In this document: one piece after another, positions 17,347-26,138 of the stretch | Numbering within the stretch: the stretch's first letter is position 1 | Layout of the letters: every line of letters starts with the position of its first letter | Assembly: GCF_010499455.1 (NCBI RefSeq) | Contig: NZ_JAAGOH010000004.1 | Coordinates: 172,413 to 236,412, forward strand | Origin: Ideonella livida | GTDB lineage: Bacteria; Pseudomonadota; Gammaproteobacteria; Burkholderiales; Burkholderiaceae_C | DNA length: 64,000 bases | Reading direction: 5' to 3' | Notes under the pieces: model-generated | What the model saw: only the letters and a program-made list of their open reading frames with translations | Database searches by the model: none | What the model was told of the DNA's origin: nothing | Made by a program: the position numbers and the translations under genes

Positions 17347-18986
17347 CACCTCCCGTGCATGAGCGCATCACGATGCGGGCGGCACTGGCCCGCGGATGGC
17401 GGCCAGTCTGCGGCCTGGCCTTGACGTGGGTGCTGGTGGGCTGCGCGCAGCTGCCAGCCCCCGGGGAGGCGTCCAGCTGGGCTGGAACGCTCGGCCCACA
17501 GGCCGGCCCCGACGTCAGCGCCCCCGCTGCTCCCCCCGTTGAATTGCCGGCGCACCAGGAATTCCGTACCGACCTGGATACCTCCCCAGCACCCGCCCTG
17601 GAAGGCGTCAGCCTGGCGACTGGCGCGCCGGAGCCCAAAGATTTGTGGCAACGCATCCGCCTGGGTCTGACGATGGCAGACCTGGACGATGAGGTCGTGC
17701 GGCAGAAGGAGCAGTTCTATGCCCGCCGACCGGAGTACCTGACCCGCATGGCTGAGCGCGGGCGCCGCTATCTCTTCCATGTGGTCGAGGAGCTCGAACG
17801 GCGCGGCATGCCCGCGGAGCTGGCCCTGCTGCCCTTTGTGGAAAGTGCCTTCAATCCGCAGGCCCAGTCCTCCGCCAAGGCCATGGGCATGTGGCAGTTC
17901 ATTCCCGCCACAGGCAAGGACTTCGACCTCAAGCAGAACATCTTCCGGGATGACCGACGGGACGTCCTGGCCTCGACCCGGGCCGCGCTGGACTTCCTGC
18001 AGCGGCTGCATGACCAGTTCGGCGATTGGCATCTCGCCCTGGCCGCCTACAACTGGGGACCTGGCAATGTGCGCAAGGCCCTCGCGCGCAATGAAAAAGA
18101 GGGCTTGGGACTGAGCTATCCTGAGCTGCGCATGCCTGCCGAAACGCGGCAGTACGTGCCCAAGCTGCAAGCGCTCAAGAACATCCTGCTGGAGCCCGGA
18201 CGGTTTGGCGTGGCACTGCCGGATCTGCCCAACCACCCCTACTTCGACACGGTGCCGGTGGACCGGGACATGGACGTGACGGTGGCCACGCGCCTGGCCC
18301 GTATCAGCCATGATGAGTTCCTGCGGCTGAATCCTCAGCTCAACAAGCCGGTGATCCTCGCCGCCGGCACGGAACAGCTGCTGCTGCCGTTCGACAACGC
18401 AGAGATCTTCAGGCAATCACTCATGCGCCATGAAGGCCCCTTGGCCTCTTGGACCGCTTGGGTGGTGCCCAAGACGATGCGCCCCGCCGAGGCAGCCAAG
18501 CAACTGGGCATGCCCGAGAGCCAACTGCGCGAGGTCAATCGTCTGCCGGCCAAGATGCTGGTCAAGGCAGGGTCCACCTTGCTGGTGCCGCGCGCGGCGC
18601 ACAGCGATCGGGATGTGCCCGAGCACTTGGCCGACAACGCGGCGCTGCTGCTGGAGCCCGAACGGGTGGCCGCCACTGGCCGCCAGGTGCGGGTGGGCAA
18701 GGGCGGTGAGTCCGTGGCCGCACTCGCCCGTCGCCATGGACTCAAGCCGGAGCAATTGGCCCGCTGGAACAAGACGTCGGTGAATGGCCGCTTTGCGGGC
18801 GGCACCGTGGTGCGGCTGAGTCCTGCTCCCGCTGGTGGCACCCAGCTGGCCAAGGCAGGCACGGGCAAGACGAGCGCCTCTGGATCCAACCGGAAAGGCT
18901 CCAGTGCCAAGGCGGGCACCAAGCTGGCCGCCAAGAACAGCAACCGACCGGCGCGCCAGGCGTCGGAGCGGGTGGCGCAGCGCTGA
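17343..18986 (+). CDS. mltD: Membrane-bound lytic murein transglycosylase D, lipoprotein
   Basis: Cleaves peptidoglycan glycan strands from the outer-membrane face. 547 residues: lipoprotein signal with lipobox LVGC near residues 32-35, an SLT domain with the catalytic Glu in LLPFVESAFNPQAQSS and the downstream GMWQFIPATG and AYNWGPGNV motifs, then two LysM-like repeats (~360-410 and ~440-490), the first quite divergent, and a Lys/Ala/Ser-rich C-terminal tail. The start overlaps the gloB stop; an ATG ten codons further (17373) would also keep the signal peptide. It converges on recR 15 nt downstream. Confidence 0.93.
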   Translation: MTPPVHERITMRAALARGWRPVCGLALTWVLVGCAQLPAPGEASSWAGTLGPQAGPDVSAPAAPPVELPAHQEFRTDLDTSPAPALEGVSLATGAPEPKDLWQRIRLGLTMADLDDEVVRQKEQFYARRPEYLTRMAERGRRYLFHVVEELERRGMPAELALLPFVESAFNPQAQSSAKAMGMWQFIPATGKDFDLKQNIFRDDRRDVLASTRAALDFLQRLHDQFGDWHLALAAYNWGPGNVRKALARNEKEGLGLSYPELRMPAETRQYVPKLQALKNILLEPGRFGVALPDLPNHPYFDTVPVDRDMDVTVATRLARISHDEFLRLNPQLNKPVILAAGTEQLLLPFDNAEIFRQSLMRHEGPLASWTAWVVPKTMRPAEAAKQLGMPESQLREVNRLPAKMLVKAGSTLLVPRAAHSDRDVPEHLADNAALLLEPERVAATGRQVRVGKGGESVAALARRHGLKPEQLARWNKTSVNGRFAGGTVVRLSPAPAGGTQLAKAGTGKTSASGSNRKGSSAKAGTKLAAKNSNRPARQASERVAQR

Positions 18987-19001
18987 GTCTCTGCGCTGCG
19001 C

Positions 19002-19592
19002 TCAGCGGCGGTCTGCCAAGGCGTGGGCGATGGTGGAGAGGTCGACGTACTCGAGTTCGCTGCCGACTGGCACGCCCCTGGCCAGGCGGGTGACGTGCAG
19101 GCCACGGCGACGCAAGGCCTCTGAGAGCACATGGGCTGTCGCCTCTCCTTCCGCGGTGAAGCTCGTGGCCAGGATCACTTCCTGCACCACGCCTTCGCGC
19201 AGGCGCTCCATCAGCGCGGCCATGCCCAGATCACTCGCGCTACGGCCATCGAGCGGACTGATGCGCCCCTGCATCACGAAATACAGGCCGCGGTAGCTGC
19301 CGGTGCGCTCCATCGCCGCCTGATCGGCAGGCGACTCAACCACACACAGCTGCGTGGGCTCACGCCGCGGATCCAGGCACAGGGCGCAGACCTCGCCCTC
19401 GGTGAAGGTATGGCAGCGCGCGCAGTGGCGTACGGCCACCACCGCCTGTTCCAGGGCCCGGGACAAGACCAGGGCGCCAGGGCGATCGTGCTGCAGGAGG
19501 TGGAACGCCATCCGCTGGGCAGATTTGGCGCCGATGCCCGGCAGTTGCCGCAAGGCCTCCACCAGCGCGTCCAGCCGGCTGCTCTGGCTCAT
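19002..19592 (-). CDS. recR: Recombination protein RecR
   Basis: RecFOR-pathway protein that clamps DNA during gap repair. 196 residues: N-terminal helix-hairpin-helix ([17 protein letters not shown]), a four-cysteine zinc finger ([16 protein letters not shown]), and a Toprim domain with [17 protein letters not shown] and [12 protein letters not shown]. It follows ybaB by 16 nt in the conserved dnaX-ybaB-recR order. Confidence 0.97.
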   Translation of the reverse strand: MSQSSRLDALVEALRQLPGIGAKSAQRMAFHLLQHDRPGALVLSRALEQAVVAVRHCARCHTFTEGEVCALCLDPRREPTQLCVVESPADQAAMERTGSYRGLYFVMQGRISPLDGRSASDLGMAALMERLREGVVQEVILATSFTAEGEATAHVLSEALRRRGLHVTRLARGVPVGSELEYVDLSTIAHALADRR

Positions 19593-19608
19593 GCGGCCAC
19601 CCTGGAGC

Positions 19609-19935
19609 TCAGAAGGGCATCTTCATGCCGGGGGGCAGCGGCAGGCCGGCGGTGAGCTTGCCCATGCGCTCTTGGCTGACCGACTCGGCCTTGCGGATTG
19701 CGTCGTTGAAGGCGGCCGCCACCAGATCCTCCAGCATGTCCTTGTCGTCGGCCAGCAGGCTGGGATCGATGGTGACGCGCCGAACGTCGTTGCGACAGGT
19801 GATGAGCACCTTGACCAGGCCGGCGCCGGACTGACCCTCGACCTCGACGCTGCCCAACTCTTCCTGGGCGCGCTTGAGGTTTTCCTGCATGGCCTGGGCC
19901 TGCTTCATCAGACCGGCCAGTTGACCCTTCATCAT
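19609..19935 (-). CDS. ybaB: YbaB/EbfC nucleoid-associated protein
   Basis: Small DNA-binding protein of 108 residues. It begins [19 protein letters not shown] and has the family's amphipathic first helix, followed by the strand-rich centre ([21 protein letters not shown]) and a C-terminal helix ending LPPGMKMPF. The family binds DNA as a tweezers-shaped dimer. It sits 99 nt downstream of dnaX and 16 nt upstream of recR. Confidence 0.95.
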   Translation of the reverse strand: MMKGQLAGLMKQAQAMQENLKRAQEELGSVEVEGQSGAGLVKVLITCRNDVRRVTIDPSLLADDKDMLEDLVAAAFNDAIRKAESVSQERMGKLTAGLPLPPGMKMPF

Positions 19936-20034
19936 GGTGACTTCCTTTGGAGTGTTGACAAGTTGAACCCGCGGACCGATACCCAGACCCCAAAAGTCTG
20001 AGCGCCATCGCAGGCTAAGAAATGGCTGTGCCGC

Positions 20035-22191
20035 TCAGACAGGGCGCATGCTGCCGGCCACGACCCGGGCACCACCGAAGCCTGACAGCAGGGCCTTGAT
20101 CCCCTCATGCTCCAGGATTTCGGCCTCGGCTTGAGATTGCCGCAGTCGGGCCGCCTCCACATCCCGGCGCGCCGGCGTATCGACCGTCGCCCCTTTGAGG
20201 ACCTGGAGGCGCACCGGCCGGCCGAGTTGCTCGCTCAAGGCACTGGACAGCTTGTCAGCCAGCCCCGGCATCAGCAGGGGGTCACTCTCGGTCTGAAGCT
20301 GCCAGTGTCCCTGCGCATCGTCCAGCGTCACCAACTGGGACTGCAACGCCAGTTCCCGAACCAGCGCCGTCACCGCACCGCGTTCTGACAAGGCCCGGAC
20401 CTCCTGTGCCCAGCGGTCCCCCAGAGGCGTGTGCTCCACTTCGCTCGACTCCAGCAGCGGCGAGGTGGCGGGCAACGGGCAAGCGTTCTGCGCCCCCTCA
20501 TGCGCTTCGCCCGGTGCCCGGCGTGCACCAAGCCGGCCTGGAGCGGACGCGCCAATGGCCTGCTCCGGCCCCACTGGCCGCGGCTGCGTCTCGGCCCGAT
20601 GGCCTTCTTCCTCGGCCGGGGGTGCCTCATCCATCCAAGGAGGCGGCTCCAGCGCCGGGGCGGGACGTGCGACGGTACGCACCCTGGGCTCGGTCGGCGC
20701 CACCGCCACAGCCGCCGGGTGGGACGCCACCTCCCGCTTTGCAAGCGGCACCTCAGCCACCGTCGGCAAAACGACCTCAGGTGCATGCAGCGCCCCCGCA
20801 CGCAGTCCTGCGGAAGCCGGACGGGAAGGGCCAGACGCCACCTCAGGGCTGGCCTTGGCGCTGACGGGCATCGGTGGGACGGAAGGCCATGCCGCGGGCA
20901 GATCGACGGCCACGGTGGCCGAAGGGGCCGGTGGCTGCGCCCGGGCTGCGACCGGCAAAGTCGGCGCCGCAACCGGCACTTCCATCCGTGGCGGAGGGCT
21001 GGCCAGCAGCTCGCTGCGCCGCATACCGCCCGGAGAAGCGGGAGCGACCTCCACCGCTGGCGCCAGCATCACAGGGCTGCCGTCTGCCGAGCGGGCCGGC
21101 GCGAAGGCCAGGAACCGAAGCAGTGCCATGGACAGGCCGGCAAACTCATCGGGGGCCAGGCTCAGCTCGGCCCGTCCCTGGAGTGCCAGGCTGTAGAGCA
21201 GATGGATCTCGTCAGCGCGCCAGGCAACCGCCAAGGCCTGGGCCGCAGCCTGGTCAGGATCCTGGACATCCAGGCAATCAGGCGCCGCCTGCGCCATCGC
21301 CATCCACTGCAGCAGTCGCGCCATCTCGTCGAGCGTCCCGGCAGGCGAGAGGCCCAGTTGCCGCAGCCCGTCCACCTGCACCAGCAGCGCCTGCCCGTCG
21401 CGTTGCCCCAGGGCTTCGATCAGCCGTTCGGCATGCCGGCGATCCACGGCGCCAAGCATCTGGCGCACCCCCTCCTCGCTCAGACGCCCTGCCCCATAGG
21501 CGATGGCCTGGTCGGTCAGGGACAAGGCATCGCGCATGGACCCCCTGGCCGCACGGGACAGCAGGCGCAGCGCGCCGGCATCCGCCGGCACGGCCTCCGC
21601 CTCCAGCACCTGGGCCAGGTGTTCGGCCACGGTCTGCGGCGCCATGGGGCGCAGGTTGAACTGCAGGCACCGGCTCAGCACCGTGGGGAGCATCTTCTCC
21701 GGGTCCGTGGTGGCCAGCACAAACTTCAAGTACTCCGGCGGCTCCTCCAAGGTCTTGAGCAGCGCATTGAACGCGTCCTTGGTCAGCTGGTGCGCCTCGT
21801 CGATCATGAAGACCTTGAATCGGCCCACCGTCGGCTTGTAGGCCGCACGCTCGATCAACTCGCGAATCTCATCGATGCTGCGGTTGGAGGCCGCATCCAT
21901 CTCCACATAGTCGATGTAGCGGTCTGCATCGATTTCTCGGCAAGCGGTGCACACGCCGCAGGGATGGGACGTGATCCCGCCCCGCCCGTCCGCGCCGGTG
22001 CAATTCAGGCTCTTGGCCAGAATGCGGCTGACTGTCGTCTTGCCGATGCCACGCGTGCCGGTGAACAGGTAGGCGTGATGCAGCCGCCCCTGCTCCAAGG
22101 CATGGGTCAGGGCCTTGACCACATGGTCCTGACCCACCATTTGCTCAAAACGGTGTGGGCGGTACTTGCGGGCCAGGACGACGTAACTCAT
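20035..22191 (-). CDS. dnaX: DNA polymerase III subunit gamma/tau
   Basis: Clamp-loader ATPase of the replicative polymerase. 718 residues: starts MSYVVLARKYRPHRFEQMVGQ, Walker A GTRGIGKTTVSRI, a zinc module with four cysteines (CTGADG...CGVCTACREI), Walker B MIDEAHQL, sensor motif, then a Pro/Ala-rich linker (~400-590) and a C-terminal tau domain. No A-run slippery site that would make the short gamma form was noticed. A TAGAAT hexamer lies 7 nt before the ATG (minus strand 22204-22199) and no Shine-Dalgarno is visible, so the mRNA may be leaderless. It is divergent from the PurM-like gene. Confidence 0.96.
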   Translation of the reverse strand: MSYVVLARKYRPHRFEQMVGQDHVVKALTHALEQGRLHHAYLFTGTRGIGKTTVSRILAKSLNCTGADGRGGITSHPCGVCTACREIDADRYIDYVEMDAASNRSIDEIRELIERAAYKPTVGRFKVFMIDEAHQLTKDAFNALLKTLEEPPEYLKFVLATTDPEKMLPTVLSRCLQFNLRPMAPQTVAEHLAQVLEAEAVPADAGALRLLSRAARGSMRDALSLTDQAIAYGAGRLSEEGVRQMLGAVDRRHAERLIEALGQRDGQALLVQVDGLRQLGLSPAGTLDEMARLLQWMAMAQAAPDCLDVQDPDQAAAQALAVAWRADEIHLLYSLALQGRAELSLAPDEFAGLSMALLRFLAFAPARSADGSPVMLAPAVEVAPASPGGMRRSELLASPPPRMEVPVAAPTLPVAARAQPPAPSATVAVDLPAAWPSVPPMPVSAKASPEVASGPSRPASAGLRAGALHAPEVVLPTVAEVPLAKREVASHPAAVAVAPTEPRVRTVARPAPALEPPPWMDEAPPAEEEGHRAETQPRPVGPEQAIGASAPGRLGARRAPGEAHEGAQNACPLPATSPLLESSEVEHTPLGDRWAQEVRALSERGAVTALVRELALQSQLVTLDDAQGHWQLQTESDPLLMPGLADKLSSALSEQLGRPVRLQVLKGATVDTPARRDVEAARLRQSQAEAEILEHEGIKALLSGFGGARVVAGSMRPV

Positions 22192-22267
22192 GCGGTCCAT
22201 TCTACGGGCCGCCCCGCTGCCGACCGGCCCGACCGCCAAGGTCGCACACAGCGGAGATAATCCCGGG

Positions 22268-23395
22268 ATGACCGCGACCTCCCACACCTCCGCCGACACG
22301 CCCCTCTCCTATGAGCAGGCCGGCGTGAACTATGACCTCATCGACCCCTTGAAGGTGGCCGCACAGCGCGCTGCAGCGGCCACAGCCGGCCACCTGCCGG
22401 CGCATGGCTTCCAAGAAGTCCCGGCTTCGCGGGGAGAGTCCGCCTACGTCGTGGACGTTGGCCCGTTCTACCTGGCCAGCATCGTCGAATGCTTGGGCTC
22501 CAAGGCCCTGGTGGCCGACGAAATGCAGCGGCTGACCGGCCGCAGCTACTACGCCGGCATCGCCCAGGACACCATCGCCATGGCGGTGAACGACCTCATC
22601 ACCGTCGGTGCGACGCCGCTGGTGGTACAGGCCTACTGGGCGGCGGGAGGCAGCGAGTGGTTCAAGGACGCTGAACGCGCGCAGGCGCTTGTGCAGGGCT
22701 GGAAGGCCGCCTGCGACGTCTGCGGTGTGGCCTGGGGCGGCGGCGAAACGCCTGCCCTGGCTGGCATCGTCGAGGCCGGTCGCATCGACCTGGCGGCGTC
22801 GTGCACAGGCATCATCAGCCCCAAAACCCGCCTGAGCGTCGGTGACGACCTCGGTCCGGGGGACGCCATCGTGCTGCTGGCTTCCAGTGGCATCCATGCC
22901 AACGGCCTGAGCCTGGCCCGCAAGCTGGCCGAGCGCCTGCCCGATGGCTATCTGACGGAGATCGAACCGGGCCTGACCTATGGGGATGCGCTGCTCGCCC
23001 CGACCACGCTGTACAGCCCGGTGACCGAAGCCCTTGCCAGCGCAGGTGTCAAGCTGAACTACTGCGCCAATATCACGGGTCACGGGTGGCGCAAGCTGCT
23101 GCGCCACCCGAAGGCACTGACCTACCGCATCCGCAACGTGCCGCCGGTGCCCGCCGTGCTGAAGTTCATGGCGCAACAGGCCCGCCACGACGACCGCGAG
23201 GCTTATTCGACGTTGAACATGGGGGCAGGTTTTGCACTCTTCGTGCCCGCCGAGCAGGCGGCACGGACGGTCGAGATCGCCCGCGCCGCGGGCGTCGATG
23301 CATGGGTGGCCGGCTCCGTGGAAGCAGGACCGAAGCAGCTGCTGGTGGAGCCGCTGTCGCTGCGCTTCAGCGACGACGATCTGCAACTGCGTTGA
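22268..23395 (+). CDS. AIR synthase-related (PurM-like) protein
   Basis: A 375-residue member of the PurM superfamily (ATP-grasp-like AIRS fold). It resembles phosphoribosylaminoimidazole synthetase in YEQAGVNYDLID, in DTIAMAVNDLITVGATPLVVQ and in ASSGIHANGLSLARKL. However, it lacks the canonical GTDGVGTK motif, which is replaced by a diverged segment around SAYVVDVGPFYLASIV, and the ITGGG motif reads ITGHGWRKL. It is therefore probably a paralogue rather than the purine-pathway enzyme; the substrate is unknown. GATAAT lies 6 nt before the ATG. It is divergent from dnaX. Confidence 0.75.
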   Translation: MTATSHTSADTPLSYEQAGVNYDLIDPLKVAAQRAAAATAGHLPAHGFQEVPASRGESAYVVDVGPFYLASIVECLGSKALVADEMQRLTGRSYYAGIAQDTIAMAVNDLITVGATPLVVQAYWAAGGSEWFKDAERAQALVQGWKAACDVCGVAWGGGETPALAGIVEAGRIDLAASCTGIISPKTRLSVGDDLGPGDAIVLLASSGIHANGLSLARKLAERLPDGYLTEIEPGLTYGDALLAPTTLYSPVTEALASAGVKLNYCANITGHGWRKLLRHPKALTYRIRNVPPVPAVLKFMAQQARHDDREAYSTLNMGAGFALFVPAEQAARTVEIARAAGVDAWVAGSVEAGPKQLLVEPLSLRFSDDDLQLR

Positions 23396-23413
23396 TTCGA
23401 CGCAGCAGGCCGA

Positions 23414-23437
23414 CCGTGCGGCCTTCTTGCCGCACGG
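23414..23437 (+). terminator. Strong stem-loop after the PurM-like gene
   Basis: CCGTGCGGC (23414-23422), loop CTTCTT, and GCCGCACGG (23429-23437) form a perfect 9-bp stem 18 nt after the stop codon. There is no U-run behind it, so termination is not certain. Confidence 0.4.
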
Positions 23438-23493
23438 CGCCATCCCTGCCCTGAGCAAGCGGCAAACAAGGCCACCGGCCTTCGCCAATCTGC

Positions 23494-23499
23494 TATCAT
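23494..23499 (+). promoter_or_regulatory. -10 box of the 4.5S RNA gene
   Basis: TATCAT, a 5/6 match to the -10 consensus, placed so that transcription would begin near 23505, exactly where the terminal stem of the RNA starts. The -35 region is weak. Confidence 0.5.
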
Positions 23500-23503
23500 C
23501 CGA

Positions 23504-23603
23504 GGTGACGGGCCTCCTCGCATGGAAGCGCGGCCAACCGGGTCAGGTGGGGAACCAAGCAGCCCTAACCGTTGCGACCAGTGCCGAGGTCAGGCTCGTC
23601 ACC
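23504..23603 (+). ncRNA. ffs: 4.5S signal-recognition-particle RNA
   Basis: RNA scaffold of the bacterial signal recognition particle, partner of Ffh. The conserved domain IV core is visible as GGTCAGGT, the GGAA tetraloop and AAGCAGCC. The two base pairs closing the tetraloop are GG/CC here against CC/GG in E. coli, a compensatory change that supports the fold. The ends GGTGACG (23504-23510) and CGTCACC (23597-23603) pair perfectly and define a hairpin of about 100 nt. A -10 box precedes it. The 3' end overlaps the stop codon of the convergent symporter gene by 5 nt. The exact ends are estimated. Confidence 0.92.
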
Positions 23604-25719
23604 CCTCCAACCGTTCATGACTGCTGGGAAGCGGCGAACGAAGACGCTCCACCATCTCGGTGGCACGCAGACCCGGAGGTGGGGTGAGCAAGCTCACCAC
23701 CACGATCACCACAAAGCCTAGGGGAATGCCGAACACACCGGCAGAGATAGGCTGGATTCCCCACCACAGCACCACAGGGCTGCTGACACCGAACATCTCC
23801 CGCAGCCATGGGTGGGTGGTGGCCATGTACCAAAACGTCAGCGCCAAGCCGGCAAGCATGCCGGCGGCAGCCCCCCAGCGGTTGGCCCGCTTCCAGAAAA
23901 TGCCCAGCACCAGGGCCGGAAAGAAGGCTGAACCGGCCAGCGAGAAGGCCGCAGAAACCAGGAACAGAATGTTCGCGGGTTTCTGTGCTGCGACAAAGGC
24001 AGCCCCAAGCGCCACCACGAGCAACAGCACCTTGGAGATCATGACCCGGCGCGCCGTCCCCGCCTGCGGGTCGATCATCCGGAAATAGACATCGTGAGAC
24101 AGCGCGTTGGCAATGGTCAATAGCAGGCCATCCGCCGTCGACAGTGCCGCGGCCAACCCCCCTGCCGCCACCATGCCTGAGATCACATAGGGCAGGCCGG
24201 CGATTTCTGGCGTGGCCAGCACGATGATGTCGCCGCCAATGCGCAATTCACCCAGCTGCAGCACGCCGTCCCGGTTGATGTCCTGCACCGAGAGCAGTCC
24301 GGCATCCACCCGTCCCCAGTTGGCGATCCAATCCGGCAAGCTGTCAAAGGGTGTGCCGACCAGGTTGGAGAAGATCTCGAACTTGATCAATACCGCCAGG
24401 GCCGGCGCGGTGGTGTAGAGCAGCAGCACGAAGAACAGCGTCCAGGCCACGGAACGCCGTGCTTCCTTGACGGAGGGGGTGGTGTAGTAGCGCATCAGGA
24501 TGTGGGGCAAGGCGGCCGTGCCCACCATCAGGCAGAACACGAGCGCAAGGAAGTTGCGCCTGGACTGCTCGAACGCCGACTGTTCCTGCGGCGTGCCATC
24601 TGGCCGCCCGGCGTAGGGCTGGGCATGCCGCGGCATCCCGGACAGGGGCTGAGCCCGGCTGGCCAGGACATCACGCTCGGCGCGCCAGCGGGCCTGCGCC
24701 TCCCGTTCATCGCGCGGCAGGTGGGCCAGCTGCCGCTCTGCCGCCTGGATCTCGCGCTGCGGGGCCTGGGCACGCTTGAGCGACTCCACCCGCAAGCGGG
24801 CATCTTCCCGATCCTGGGCCAGCGCCTCGGCGGGCTGATCCAGTTTTCGGTCCAGCGCCGCAATCTGGGCGGTCATCACCGCCATCACCTGGTACTCGGC
24901 CTGGTCGATGAGCAAGCGATCTTCAGCCGCAGTGACTTTGGCGAGCTGCACCCCGTAGGCGAGCTGCGGCACCGGAATGTCTGTCTGCTTGAGGCTCAGC
25001 CACACCACAGGAACCAGGTAGGCCGCCACCAGCACGATGTATTGGGCCACCTGGGTCCAGGTGACCGCCCGCATGCCACCCAGGAAAGAGCAGACGAGGA
25101 TGCCTCCCAGACCCAGGAACACGCCGATCTCGAAGGAGGCGATGCTGGTGAGCCGAGTCGTGATCAGGCCCACCCCGTAAATCTGCGCTACCACGTACAC
25201 GAACGAGCACAGAATGGCCGCCGCGACGCCGATCAGGCGCGTCAGGTGCCCCTCGTAGCGCTCACCCAGAAAGTCCGGGATGGTGTACTGGCCGAAGCGC
25301 CGCAGATACGGCGCCAACAGCAGTGCGACCAGGCAGTAGCCCCCGGTCCAGCCCATGATGAAAGCCAGCCCGTCATAGCCGCTCAGGTACAAGGTGCCGG
25401 CCATGCCGATGAACGAGGCCGCGCTCATCCAGTCCGCCCCGGTAGCCATGCCGTTGTACATGGCAGGCACCTTGCGTCCTGCCACATAGTATTCCGAAGC
25501 ATCTGTGGTGCGGCACATCACGCCGATGACGGCGTAAACCACCACCGGGGCGGCCAGAAAGACAAAACCAATGAAGCGCTTGGGCAGGCCCAGCTGCTCC
25601 AGCACGGCCATCGCGACGACAAAGCAGGTAAAGCAGAGCGTGTAAAGCAGGTAGGCCCGGTGCAGGCGCCCCCTGAAGGTGGACAAGGGCAGACGCCCCG
25701 AGCCGAACAGCCGGCTCAT
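23599..25719 (-). CDS. Sodium:solute symporter large subunit with hydrophilic insert
   Basis: Inner-membrane sodium symporter of the SSS family, resembling the VC_2705 subfamily whose members pair with a small DUF4212 subunit. 706 residues with about 13 membrane segments. Family landmarks are the A-G-R-K-V-P-A-M-Y-N-G-M-A-T-G-A-D-W-M-S-A-A-S-F stretch (~80-103), GGMRAVTWTQV (~214) and ALSTADGLLLTIANALSHD. Residues ~245-388 form a long charged, coiled-coil-prone insert between helices. Residues 480-491 read DINRDGVLQLGE, a perfect EF-hand-type loop. The ATG overlaps the small-subunit stop (ATGA). The solute is unknown; relatives include acetate permeases. Confidence 0.9.
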   Translation of the reverse strand: MSRLFGSGRLPLSTFRGRLHRAYLLYTLCFTCFVVAMAVLEQLGLPKRFIGFVFLAAPVVVYAVIGVMCRTTDASEYYVAGRKVPAMYNGMATGADWMSAASFIGMAGTLYLSGYDGLAFIMGWTGGYCLVALLLAPYLRRFGQYTIPDFLGERYEGHLTRLIGVAAAILCSFVYVVAQIYGVGLITTRLTSIASFEIGVFLGLGGILVCSFLGGMRAVTWTQVAQYIVLVAAYLVPVVWLSLKQTDIPVPQLAYGVQLAKVTAAEDRLLIDQAEYQVMAVMTAQIAALDRKLDQPAEALAQDREDARLRVESLKRAQAPQREIQAAERQLAHLPRDEREAQARWRAERDVLASRAQPLSGMPRHAQPYAGRPDGTPQEQSAFEQSRRNFLALVFCLMVGTAALPHILMRYYTTPSVKEARRSVAWTLFFVLLLYTTAPALAVLIKFEIFSNLVGTPFDSLPDWIANWGRVDAGLLSVQDINRDGVLQLGELRIGGDIIVLATPEIAGLPYVISGMVAAGGLAAALSTADGLLLTIANALSHDVYFRMIDPQAGTARRVMISKVLLLVVALGAAFVAAQKPANILFLVSAAFSLAGSAFFPALVLGIFWKRANRWGAAAGMLAGLALTFWYMATTHPWLREMFGVSSPVVLWWGIQPISAGVFGIPLGFVVIVVVSLLTPPPGLRATEMVERLRSPLPSSHERLEG

Positions 25720-26138
25720 CGCCCCCCCTCCCCGTCCAGCGCCTGCTCCACGGATGGACCGTGGCCTGCCGCGCCCCGGCAGACACCATGCGGCCCCGCG
25801 GCGGCGTTCGACATGGTGGTGCCCTGCCCCCGCCCGAATTGGCGGTCCAGCCGGTCCAGCAGACGCTCGTAGAGCACGACCAGCAGCAGATAAGCGAGCA
25901 GCGCGCCCTGCGCCGCTGCCCAGAAGCCGAAGGGCCAGCCAAAGAAATTGAAATCCAAGGCCCGCGCGTGATACGGCAGCAGGAAAGAGACAGTGGCCCA
26001 GAGCATCAGCATGACCCCCACGCCCCACCGGTTGAGCCGCCAATAGCGACGCTGCGGCGCCCCGTCTGCCGGTGCAGGTGTGGCACCTTCTCCCGCCGGT
26101 ACGGCAGCTTGCGCCCCCTTAACAGCCGGGTTCGTCAC
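25716..26138 (-). CDS. DUF4212 small subunit of the sodium symporter
   Basis: Predicted small subunit of the sodium:solute symporter. 140 residues: a 30-residue Ala/Pro-rich cytoplasmic start, then the conserved core RRYWRLNRWGVGVMLMLWA, two membrane helices around F-F-G-W-P-F-G-F-W-A-A-A-Q-G, and LYERLLDRLDRQFG. About 38 residues of low-complexity tail follow, longer than the usual ~90-residue family length. The GTG start at 26138 overlaps the upstream stop (GTGA) and the stop overlaps the symporter ATG (ATGA), a tightly coupled three-gene operon. An ATG at 26180 is an alternative start. Confidence 0.85.
   Translation of the reverse strand: MTNPAVKGAQAAVPAGEGATPAPADGAPQRRYWRLNRWGVGVMLMLWATVSFLLPYHARALDFNFFGWPFGFWAAAQGALLAYLLLVVLYERLLDRLDRQFGRGQGTTMSNAAAGPHGVCRGAAGHGPSVEQALDGEGGR

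Noticed and set aside
20035..20800. Possible programmed frameshift in dnaX producing gamma
   Set aside because: I looked for an A-rich slippery heptamer in the linker region and found none convincing.
20431..22260. Long plus-strand open frame opposite dnaX
   Set aside because: Entirely antisense to dnaX and without recognisable motifs.
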